In this document: piece after piece, positions 1-6,242 of the stretch
How positions within the stretch are numbered: the stretch's first letter is position 1
How the letters are laid out: each line of letters opens with the position of its first letter
Assembly: GCA_009924765.1 (NCBI GenBank)
Contig: RFQW01000041.1
Coordinates: forward strand, 1-9,158
Direction: 5' to 3'
DNA length: 9,158 nucleotides
Source of the DNA: Planctomycetota bacterium
Lineage (GTDB): Bacteria; Planctomycetota; Phycisphaerae; Phycisphaerales; SM1A02
Program-made: the position numbers and the translations under genes
The notes under the pieces: generated by a model
Database searches by the model: none
The model's input: only the letters and a program-made list of their open reading frames with translations
Told to the model about the DNA's origin: nothing

Positions 1-452
1 ACCGTGGGTTGCGCGCCAGCATCAAGCGTTGGAGGCGTTGGAAACGAAACAGGCGGCGGCGGCAACGTGCGTGATGAATCCGCAGCCACGGGCGCCGGCG
101 CGGGCGGTTTGTCCTGCGTCGCGGGAACGGGCGCAGCCGAGGGCAGACGTTCGAGCAGCAGCCAGGACAGCGCCAGACTCATCGCCAGCCCAAACACCGA
201 GATCGCGGTGAGCCACCAACGCCTGGGCGCAGGCGACATGGGCTGCAACACCTCGGGCTTCGCGGGCGGTGCCATCACGCGCGAGCGAGGCGCGGGTTCG
301 CGGAACGCCTCCTCGACCAGTTGCACCAGCACGCGCTCGTCGAGCAGTTGATCACGCGCCCACGCGTGCAGCGCCATGCGGCTGCGGCGGTTCCATCCGC
401 CGTGGGCGGCGATCACCGTGCGGATCCATGCAAGGCGTTCGGCGCGATCCAT
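1..452 (-). CDS. Single-pass membrane protein with Pro-rich tail, partial at left edge
   Basis: The reading frame is open from an ATG at 452 to the window edge, giving 150 visible residues, so the C-terminus is missing. Residues 1-52 are charged and look helical. A short proline-containing stretch leads to one hydrophobic helix at about 79-100 (starting RRWWLTAISVFGLAMS), at positions 153-218. The part beyond it is rich in Pro and Ala, including a PPPP run, as in a periplasmic spacer. The arginines before the helix suggest the N-terminus is cytoplasmic. The ATG shares one base with the stop of the 791-aa gene upstream (TGATG), so it is the last visible gene of the ExbB/ExbD operon. Unlike the VWA protein of the same operon, its helix has no S-x3-H motif. 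I do not recognise the family. The layout resembles an anti-sigma-like or TonB-like anchor, but no function can be assigned without the missing part. Confidence 0.75.
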   Translation of the reverse strand, partial: MDRAERLAWIRTVIAAHGGWNRRSRMALHAWARDQLLDERVLVQLVEEAFREPAPRSRVMAPPAKPEVLQPMSPAPRRWWLTAISVFGLAMSLALSWLLLERLPSAAPVPATQDKPPAPAPVAADSSRTLPPPPVSFPTPPTLDAGAQPT

Positions 453-2827
453 CACGGGGCCCCCGTTCGCGGAGCCGTCTGCGCCGCATCACGGAACAAC
501 GCACCCCATGGCTGCGCCCCACCCTCCGGCAGCAGCGTCATGTGCTGCTGCAACATGCTCGCGGCACGCGCTGCATCGAAGGACTGCAACGCCCGATACA
601 GGCGCCAGCGTGCTTCCAGCCACGGTTCGGTTCCCTGCGCCAGCGTGCCGCTGAGCACCTGCATGCGCTCGGCTGCGTCGGCACCGCGACCGGCCATGCG
701 CAGCGCTTCAGCCAGCGCAAAGGCTTCCGTGATCGATGTTGAAGGCGTGCGCTGCAGCGTCTCGATCACCCTGGCGCACATGCCGGCATCGATGGCAACT
801 TCCGCATCGGCCGCTGCCAGCACGCTGCGCGCCAGACGATCGCGCGCAGCCGCTGCCAGTCCGACGTCCTCGCCCGCCTCGTCGGCCGCAAGGCGTGCAC
901 ACGCCACCGCTGCCTGCAGCCGATCAGCCGCCTGCATGTCCGACAGCGCGAAGGCTGCGGCAAGCGCAAGACGCCCACGCAGCGCGGCCGGTGCCTGCGC
1001 AAGCGTTGCCTGCAGCGCCGACATGTCGCCCTGCATCACCTGCAGTCGAACGATGGCCAGCATCGTGGCCGCATCGAGGCGCTCGGCGGCGGTGAGCGCC
1101 TGCAACGCCTGCTCCGCGCTCAATCGATCCTGTGCGCCGGGCGTGGTGGCGGCGAGCAGGCGCCATCGCGCAACCAGCGGCGAGGCGGCACACGCGTCGG
1201 TGACGCGCAGCGCCCGCTCCGCGCTCCGCGTCTGCGCGGCGGCATCCTCGGCGCCCGCGCGAAGAATGCGCCGCGCTGCCTCGGCGCGCGCGGCCGCGAA
1301 CAGCGCATCGCGATCCGGCACCTCGAGCAGCACGGCCGTGGCGACCGCGTCGCTCGGAAATCCGTCGAGCTGGCTCAGCCAGGTGGCCACGCGGCCCGCA
1401 TATGGCCCCAGCGGATCCGCTTCGCGCTGACGCAGCAGCAGATCGATGCGCCGTCGTTGCGCGGCCACATCGTTGGCGGGTTCATGCACCGCCGCGAGCC
1501 ACAGGCACTCAGGGCGAAGCGACGGGCGCACCGCCGCCGCCTGCTCGAAAGCCACGCTCGCGGCGGCGGCATCGCCTGACGCCACCAGCGCATATCCGAG
1601 TGCACGCAGGGCCTCGGCACGCATCGGCGCCGGCGCCGCGTCGCCCGCCTTCGCCAATCCATCGCGGAGTGCTGCGGCGATGGCGGCAGCATCGGCAGGT
1701 GCGCCTTCACGCCGCTGCCACGCGGGCAGTTGGGCTTCCGCCTTCTGCAGTGCCAAGGCGAGCGCGCGAAGCGGTCCAGACTGCGAGGCCAGTTGCGCAA
1801 GCCACGCCTTGCGCGCTTCGGTGTCCATGGCATCCATGGCGGCCGTCACCACCGCGGTGGCATCCGCGCCCGCGTCGCGTGAAGCCACGCGCGCGGCACT
1901 GCGCGCCAGTCCCGGCGTGAGCGTGCGCGGCGGCATGTGGTCCAGCACCTCGCGCATGGCATGCAGATCCTGTCGATCGATGGCGAAGGCCAGACGCCAC
2001 AGCGCGACCCGACCTGCAGCGGTCGTGGCGGAAGCGTCACCGGCCACGGCCTGCAACCACGCATCACCTGCGGCATCGCGACCCGCGGCGTGCAGCGCGG
2101 CGGCCAGACCAAGCGCCGCATCCGCACCCATCTCGGTGCGCAGCAGATCGGCGCTTGCGTTGGCTGGCTCGGGCGACTGCGCGTCGGCATCCACCAGGCG
2201 CGCGAACAGCACGATGGCGCGTTCGAGTTCCAGCTTTGCCGCCGCGGCATCGCCCGCCCCACCACCACCGTGCAGCGCCACCCACGCCTGCAGCGTGCGT
2301 CGCCATGCATCAAGCAGGTCGGCACCCTCGTGCACGCCAGCAAGCGGATCCTGCCGGTCCACCCGTGAACTGTCGCTGGTCAGCAGCGGCCGCAGCAGTT
2401 CGCCGGCCTGCGACAGCGCCTCCATGGCCGCCTTCGCGGCGGTCGCGTCGCGCTCGGTGCCGCGCATGGACTCCACCAGCACCGCGCCCTCGGCCAACTG
2501 CTGTCGCGCCATCTCCAGACGCGGACGCGCGGCGGCGCGATCGCCCGCCGGCAGCTGCGCCACGATGTCGCGCAGCACAGCCTGACGCTCGGTGGCAAGC
2601 AGCGCACTGGTGGATGCGAGCATCGCGGGGTCCGCAGCGATTTCACGGGCAGCCTGCACGCGCGCGGCGGGATTGCCGTTGCGCAGTCGATCGATCTGCC
2701 ACTGCAGGCGCGTGCCTTCAAGTGCATGACGCTGCAGGAACACGTCGAAGCCCTCGTCGCGCGCCATGGCGGCGCAGGCGATGGTCAACCCAAGCAGCGC
2801 GATGCATGCATCACGATGCCGGCGCAT
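452..2827 (-). CDS. Large exported alanine-rich TPR-like repeat protein
   Basis: This 791-residue protein has an N-terminal export signal: MRRHR, a hydrophobic core at about 8-20, and a likely signal peptidase I site after ACAAMA (residue 22). C18 sits in a poor lipobox (TIAC), so lipidation is less likely. The rest is almost entirely alanine/leucine/arginine-rich amphipathic helix, consistent with TPR or TPR-like hairpins. The clearest unit is at about 403-434 (ALRALGYALVASGDAAAASV, then an AFEQAAAVRP end). No catalytic motif or further membrane helix is visible. The ATG at 2827 lies 17 nt inside the ExbD gene upstream and is needed to keep the signal peptide; a strong Shine-Dalgarno is not evident. 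The stop overlaps the next start by one base. Its place after the ExbB/ExbD genes suggests a periplasmic scaffold or partner-binding component of that system. This is inference; no named family is recognised. Confidence 0.8.
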   Translation of the reverse strand: MRRHRDACIALLGLTIACAAMARDEGFDVFLQRHALEGTRLQWQIDRLRNGNPAARVQAAREIAADPAMLASTSALLATERQAVLRDIVAQLPAGDRAAARPRLEMARQQLAEGAVLVESMRGTERDATAAKAAMEALSQAGELLRPLLTSDSSRVDRQDPLAGVHEGADLLDAWRRTLQAWVALHGGGGAGDAAAAKLELERAIVLFARLVDADAQSPEPANASADLLRTEMGADAALGLAAALHAAGRDAAGDAWLQAVAGDASATTAAGRVALWRLAFAIDRQDLHAMREVLDHMPPRTLTPGLARSAARVASRDAGADATAVVTAAMDAMDTEARKAWLAQLASQSGPLRALALALQKAEAQLPAWQRREGAPADAAAIAAALRDGLAKAGDAAPAPMRAEALRALGYALVASGDAAAASVAFEQAAAVRPSLRPECLWLAAVHEPANDVAAQRRRIDLLLRQREADPLGPYAGRVATWLSQLDGFPSDAVATAVLLEVPDRDALFAAARAEAARRILRAGAEDAAAQTRSAERALRVTDACAASPLVARWRLLAATTPGAQDRLSAEQALQALTAAERLDAATMLAIVRLQVMQGDMSALQATLAQAPAALRGRLALAAAFALSDMQAADRLQAAVACARLAADEAGEDVGLAAAARDRLARSVLAAADAEVAIDAGMCARVIETLQRTPSTSITEAFALAEALRMAGRGADAAERMQVLSGTLAQGTEPWLEARWRLYRALQSFDAARAASMLQQHMTLLPEGGAQPWGALFRDAAQTAPRTGAP

Positions 2828-3218
2828 AGCTCACTCGCTGGAAGCCCGCATCCCGCGCCGCCTGCAGCACGGCGGCGGCATCGGACACGCTGGGTCCGTC
2901 GTGCACACGCACCGCCACGCCGGGTTCCTTCGGCAATGGCTGCAGCGCGGCTTTCAGCGCCTCCATGCCATCGATGCGCCGCCCCGCCACACGACACCAC
3001 GCGGCGCCGGGCGTGCCCATCACCTCCACCACCACCGCCTGCAGGTCGCCCTTGGCGCCGGTGGCGGTGCCGAGCGCACCGGTGAGACGCCCTTCCAGCA
3101 TCGCCGCGCCGCTTGTCACCAGGAAGAAGCTCAGCAGCAGGAAGGTGGCATCGATCATGCTCACCATGTTGATGAGCGGTCGCTCGCGGTCCATGCCTCG
3201 CGATGCGCCGAACCTCAT
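2811..3218 (-). CDS. ExbD/TolR-family proton-channel subunit (second copy)
   Basis: This 135-residue protein has the ExbD/TolR layout: a short cytoplasmic N-terminus, one membrane helix at about 17-36 (INMVSMIDATFLLLSFFLVT) and a C-terminal periplasmic domain. D23 is at the position of the conserved membrane aspartate that carries protons in ExbD, TolR and MotB. The Thr-Pro that usually precedes this aspartate is replaced by Val-Ser, unlike in the other ExbD of this operon. The C-terminal part (about 100-131) keeps the strand-helix-strand look of the family. The ATG at 3218 overlaps the preceding stop by 4 nt (ATGA) and has a good GGAGG (3226-3230) 7 nt upstream. The protein should assemble with the ExbB homologue at 3625-4305, possibly with the first ExbD, to use proton motive force. 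Family assignment is firm; the partner driven is unknown. This is not evidence for a TonB iron-uptake role. Confidence 0.9.
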   Translation of the reverse strand: MRFGASRGMDRERPLINMVSMIDATFLLLSFFLVTSGAAMLEGRLTGALGTATGAKGDLQAVVVEVMGTPGAAWCRVAGRRIDGMEALKAALQPLPKEPGVAVRVHDGPSVSDAAAVLQAARDAGFQRVSYAPAS

Positions 3219-3628
3219 CGCTGCGCCTCCGATTCGGTGGCCAGGCGGAACGCGGGTGCGCCGCCAGCCTGCAACGCTCGCGCAACGGCGTTGAGCGCGG
3301 CCGTGGGCGCCGCACGATCGGCGCGAACCACCGGCGGCGTGCCTCCCGTGCGCGCGGTCGCCTCGCGCGCGAGCTGCGTCAGGCGCTCCGGCTGCACACG
3401 CGCATCGCCCACCATCACCGTGCCGTCGGCCTGCACCAGCACCACCAGTCCCGACGCCTCCGCCTTCGACGCGGTCTCGCCTGGCTGCACGGGCAGTCGC
3501 ACTTCACCACGACCCCGCTGCGCCATCTGCGCCGTGACCAGGAAGAAGATGAGCAGCAGGAACGTGACGTCGATCATCGGCGTCATGTCCGGGGCACAGT
3601 CGCTGCGCTTGGCGGTGCGGAACTTCAA
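3215..3628 (-). CDS. ExbD/TolR-family proton-channel subunit (first copy), TTG start
   Basis: Read from a TTG at 3628, the protein is 137 residues and begins MKFRTAKRSD, a typical ExbD N-terminus. The membrane helix is at about 16-34 (DMTPMIDVTFLLLIFFLVTA), with the conserved Thr-Pro and the proton-carrying aspartate D20. The periplasmic domain ends with a classic ExbD segment at about 99-131 (PPVVRADRAAPTAALNAVAR onward). The frame is open further upstream, up to a possible GTG or ATG near 3745. That extension lies inside the ExbB gene and is Arg/Gly-rich, so it is judged non-coding in this frame. The TTG overlaps the ExbB stop by 4 nt (TTGA), with GGAAG (3635-3639) 6 nt upstream, matching the tight junctions of the rest of the operon. 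It should pair with ExbB to form the ion channel. The family is certain and the start is likely. Confidence 0.9.
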   Translation of the reverse strand: MKFRTAKRSDCAPDMTPMIDVTFLLLIFFLVTAQMAQRGRGEVRLPVQPGETASKAEASGLVVLVQADGTVMVGDARVQPERLTQLAREATARTGGTPPVVRADRAAPTAALNAVARALQAGGAPAFRLATESEAQR

Positions 3629-4305
3629 GCCTTGCTTCCGGCGTTGACTTGCTCGAGCAGCTCGGCGAAGGATTCGGCGACCTCGCCCGCCTCGGCAGCC
3701 GAGGCCTCGATGCGGTTGCGCAGGAACACGTGCGCCGCGGTGCACGGAATGGCCACCACCAGTCCCTGGAAGGTGGTGATGAGCGCCAGCGAGATGTTGC
3801 TGGCCAGCGACTCGTAGTAGGCCGCGTCGTTCACCGCGCCCGAGGCCACGCCTTCGAAGGCGCCGATCATGCCCTGCACCGTGCCCAGCAGGCCAAGCAA
3901 CGGGGCCACGCTGGCGATGACGGCGATGGCGTCGGTCCAGCGGTACAGGCGACCGGTCTCGGCATCACCCGCTTCCTGCATGGCTTCACGCACCTGCAGC
4001 AGCCCAAGCGCGCCACTTCCCGCGCGCGAAAGGCCCGCCGCCAGGATGCGACCGATGTAGCAGGTGCGCGCAGGATCGCGGCACAACTCGATCGCGCGCT
4101 GCACGCGGCCGGCCTGCACCTCTCGGCGACATGCATCGATCAGCGCGCGCGGCAACAGCGTGCCGCGGCGAATCATGGCGAACTGCGCGGCACCCACCGC
4201 CAGCGCCACCACGCTGATGGCCACGATCACGTAGCCGATGATGCCGCCGTCGGTGATGAACTTGAGAAGGCTGCCCGAGGCCGCCAGCGTGAACGCGTGC
4301 ATCAT
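3625..4305 (-). CDS. ExbB/TolQ/MotA-family proton-channel protein
   Basis: This 226-residue inner-membrane protein has three predicted helices, at about 20-44, 126-150 and 172-194, with a cytoplasmic loop between the first two. The family signature is clear: APLLGLLGTVQGMIGAF (134-150) in helix two and ALITTFQGLVVAIPC (174-188) in helix three. With ExbD it forms the channel that turns proton flow into work on a partner protein. The start is ATG at 4305, with a strong AAGGAG 5 nt upstream and a 4-nt ATGA overlap with the preceding stop. An upstream in-frame start near 4509 would add 68 Arg/Gly-rich residues from within the preceding gene and is rejected. It lacks the features of flagellar MotA and the long tail of ZorA. 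Which subfamily it belongs to (ExbB or TolQ) cannot be settled from motifs, so no symbol is given. Confidence 0.93.
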   Translation of the reverse strand: MMHAFTLAASGSLLKFITDGGIIGYVIVAISVVALAVGAAQFAMIRRGTLLPRALIDACRREVQAGRVQRAIELCRDPARTCYIGRILAAGLSRAGSGALGLLQVREAMQEAGDAETGRLYRWTDAIAVIASVAPLLGLLGTVQGMIGAFEGVASGAVNDAAYYESLASNISLALITTFQGLVVAIPCTAAHVFLRNRIEASAAEAGEVAESFAELLEQVNAGSKA

Positions 4306-5165
4306 GGAATCTCCTTGTCCGCGGCGGCCCGCAACCGGGCGGCCTCCTGTGGATCGATCGCCTGCAGCGCCTCGGCGGCGCGCTTCAAGGCCGCCACGCG
4401 AAGCCACGGGGCCTCGTCGAATGCGGCCGCCGACTGCGTGAATCGAAGCGACGCCAGACGCGGGTCGCGCCTGGCCGTATCGCGCAGCAGCAGTTCGCCC
4501 TCGAACCACTGCGTGAACGGCGCGGCCTGCCGCGACTGTTTGGCAAGATCGCGCAGTTCCTTCAACGTGCGCTCGGCCACCTTCGCGTCGCCGGCTCGTG
4601 CCTCACATGCAAGGCGCAGCAACGCGGCGCGCGTGCGCACACGCGCCTGCGCCGGCGTTTCGCGACCTTCCTTCACCTTCTCGGTGGCGGGCATCGGAAC
4701 CGACGCGTCCAGCAGACGCGCCGCGCACACGATCCATGCGCCGCTCGGCTGCTTCGCTTCGGGCAGCGCCAGCAGTTGCGCGGCAAGCGCGCTGGCCTGC
4801 GCACCGGCGTCACCCGTTGGCAGCACGCGCAGCGCCACACCGCATGCCGGATCCACCCACGCGCGCTGCGGGCTGAACGCGGCCGTGAGCGCCGGCAACT
4901 CCACACCCGCGCGCTCGGCCAGCACCTGCGCCTGCACGCTCAGCGCGAAGGCGCGGTCCATCTCGCCCGCGGCCCACGCGATGCGCGCATTCGCATCAAG
5001 CCATGCCGCACGCGCCGCCGCGTCCGTGTCCGCCGGCTCCGCCACCTGCGCCAACGCCTCGCGCGCACCGGCCGCGTCGCCGCGCGCCAGCCGCACCTGC
5101 ACCAGATCCACGGGCGACTCCGCAGCAGCAAGCAGCAGCGCGATCGTGAGCATGGCGATCCTCAT
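4302..5165 (-). CDS. Exported helical-repeat (TPR-like) protein
   Basis: This 287-residue protein has a short signal peptide: MRIAMLTIALLLAAAES, probably cleaved after the AAA near residue 15. The mature part is mostly helical and rich in Ala, Leu and Arg, with TPR-like hairpins at about 20-90 (LVQVRLARGDAAGAREALAQ, then RIAWAAGEMDRAFALSVQA) and about 175-285. A middle segment (95-165) is less regular. No catalytic motif is visible. The ATG at 5165 overlaps the VWA gene's stop by 4 nt (ATGA), with GGAGG 7 nt upstream; a second ATG at 5153 would shorten the signal peptide. Its stop overlaps the ExbB start. It sits between the VWA protein and ExbB, so a periplasmic adaptor between the VWA domain and the channel is plausible. 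This is inferred from position only, and the family is not recognised. Confidence 0.82.
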   Translation of the reverse strand: MRIAMLTIALLLAAAESPVDLVQVRLARGDAAGAREALAQVAEPADTDAAARAAWLDANARIAWAAGEMDRAFALSVQAQVLAERAGVELPALTAAFSPQRAWVDPACGVALRVLPTGDAGAQASALAAQLLALPEAKQPSGAWIVCAARLLDASVPMPATEKVKEGRETPAQARVRTRAALLRLACEARAGDAKVAERTLKELRDLAKQSRQAAPFTQWFEGELLLRDTARRDPRLASLRFTQSAAAFDEAPWLRVAALKRAAEALQAIDPQEAARLRAAADKEIP

Positions 5166-6124
5166 CGCCCGCCCTCCAGCGGCACGAACCGGTACTGCCC
5201 ACCCGTGGCTTCGGCGATCAGCTGCAACTGCCGCGCAGCCTCGGGGTCGCCGAAGGCCACGCAATGCACCGGAATCACGCCGCCTCGCACGGTGACCAAC
5301 TTGATGATCGCGGCCGGATCCTCGGCCGGAATCAGTCCATCGGTCATGAAGAAGATGGCATCCGGCGGCGTGGCATCGGTCATCACCTGCTCGAATGCGT
5401 GCATGGGCGTGGTGCCGCCGTAGGGTCGCACGCCGCCGATCCACGCACCGAACTGGTCGATGTCCGCCGCACGCGCCTTGCGAAAACCGCGATCGGGAAA
5501 CAGCGTGTTGGAGGTGTCGAAGAAGCACACGCGGAACTGCGCGAAGTCGGGCAAGGCCCGCACGCTGCGCATGAGCTCCGTGACCGCCTGCTTCATCTTG
5601 TCCTGCGCCTGCATGCTGCCGCTCTTGTCCACGATGAAGGCGAAGCGCTTGCCGCTGGCGCGCGCACCGAAAAAGGTGGTGGCCGCCATGCCACCGCCCC
5701 CGGTGCCAGACGCCGCAACAACCGCCGGCCCAGGCGCAAGTGCAGGCGCCGCGGCCGCGACATCGAACGCCCCTTGCGGATTCGACGCCGCAAACGCATC
5801 CGTGTCAGTCGCCGCGCTCATCGCGGCGGGATCGATCGCGGGATTGGCAGGCGCCTCCATCGGCATGGCAGGCATGGGCACCGGCGCGGCCGGCGGCGGA
5901 CCGTCGCCCGCATCCTCGCCCGGCGTGGGCGCCACCGTTTCCACCAGCACCGCCTGTTGCACACGCTCGGGTCGTTCCACACGCACGCTCGCAAGCCACA
6001 GCGCCAGCAGCAGGTGCAGCGGCAAGGACAACGCCAGTGCCGCCACGATCACCGGCCACACACTGCGCCGACTGGTCGGTGCGCGCGGGTCGGCCGGCGG
6101 CTGCGTGGCGATCGGTTGGGGCAC
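5162..6124 (-). CDS. TonB/TolA-like membrane-anchored VWA-domain protein
   Basis: This 320-residue protein has three parts. Residues 1-21 are polar with two arginines before the membrane, and one helix lies at about 22-46. A Pro/Ala/Met-rich linker runs to about 145. A von Willebrand factor A domain (about 158-318) follows. The VWA metal site (MIDAS) looks complete: D166-x-S168-x-S170 in FIVDKSGSM, a threonine in GGTTP (238/239), and D262 in FFMTDG. The membrane helix carries S33-x3-H37 (SLPLH), the spacing found in TonB and TolA helices that contact ExbB/TolQ. A proline-rich spacer also follows the helix in TonB. It starts the operon, just ahead of a repeat protein and the ExbB/ExbD genes. 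The start is GTG at 6124, with GAGGAA (6134-6139) 9 nt upstream; a nearby ATG at 6141 is out of frame. The likely role is a force transducer that binds a ligand through metal-dependent VWA contacts. The domains are clear; the role is inferred. Confidence 0.92.
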   Translation of the reverse strand: MPQPIATQPPADPRAPTSRRSVWPVIVAALALSLPLHLLLALWLASVRVERPERVQQAVLVETVAPTPGEDAGDGPPPAAPVPMPAMPMEAPANPAIDPAAMSAATDTDAFAASNPQGAFDVAAAAPALAPGPAVVAASGTGGGGMAATTFFGARASGKRFAFIVDKSGSMQAQDKMKQAVTELMRSVRALPDFAQFRVCFFDTSNTLFPDRGFRKARAADIDQFGAWIGGVRPYGGTTPMHAFEQVMTDATPPDAIFFMTDGLIPAEDPAAIIKLVTVRGGVIPVHCVAFGDPEAARQLQLIAEATGGQYRFVPLEGGR

Positions 6125-6164
6125 TTTGACGGGTTCCTCATGCAGCCACGGGGCGGCAAGCGCG

Positions 6165-6170
6165 ATTCTA
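6165..6170 (-). promoter_or_regulatory. Candidate -10 element of the VWA/ExbBD operon
   Basis: On the minus strand this reads TAGAAT, five of six bases of the sigma-70 -10 consensus. It would place the RNA start about 34 nt ahead of the GTG at 6124. No good -35 lies at 16-18 nt: the best match, TTGGTC, is 25 nt away. The call rests on the -10 and its position in the divergent gap. Confidence 0.35.
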
Positions 6171-6193
6171 GGGAAACAGACCGCGCGAACCGC

Positions 6194-6222
6194 TTGACCA
6201 ATCGACCGCGCCGTCGTTGAAT
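6194..6222 (+). promoter_or_regulatory. Candidate sigma-70 promoter for pyrH
   Basis: TTGACC (6194-6199, five of six consensus bases) and TTGAAT (6217-6222, four of six) are separated by exactly 17 bp. RNA would start near 6229 and give a leader of about 14 nt holding GAGGAA (6231-6236), placed 6 nt before the GTG start of pyrH. This is a motif match only. Confidence 0.4.
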
Positions 6223-6242
6223 CGGCCCCCGAGGAACCACCC

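Noticed and set aside
321..2585. Long plus-strand frames (321-1430 and 1446-2585) opposite the 791-aa gene
   Set aside because: The minus-strand protein has a signal peptide, TPR-like units and tight operon junctions. The plus-strand translations are Ala/Ser/Arg-rich without any domain or start context.
2761..2827. Lipoprotein signal in the 791-aa protein (C18)
   Set aside because: The preceding TIA does not fit the usual lipobox well, since Leu, Val or Ile is expected three residues before the cysteine. A signal peptidase I site after ACAAMA is a better fit.
3625..4509. A 294-residue version of ExbB starting near 4509
   Set aside because: The extra 68 residues are Arg/Gly-rich, come from inside the upstream gene and are absent from the family. 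ATG at 4305 has a near-perfect AAGGAG and a 4-nt overlap.
3649..5295. A 548-codon plus-strand frame opposite ExbB and the repeat protein
   Set aside because: It lies antisense to clear ExbB motifs, and its translation is Arg/Ala/Ser-rich low-complexity sequence. It is a GC-bias shadow.
2811..6124. A Zorya-type anti-phage system or flagellar MotA/MotB pair
   Set aside because: ExbB lacks the long cytoplasmic tail of ZorA. The ExbDs lack the OmpA/peptidoglycan-binding domain of ZorB and MotB. No helicase or nuclease gene is present.
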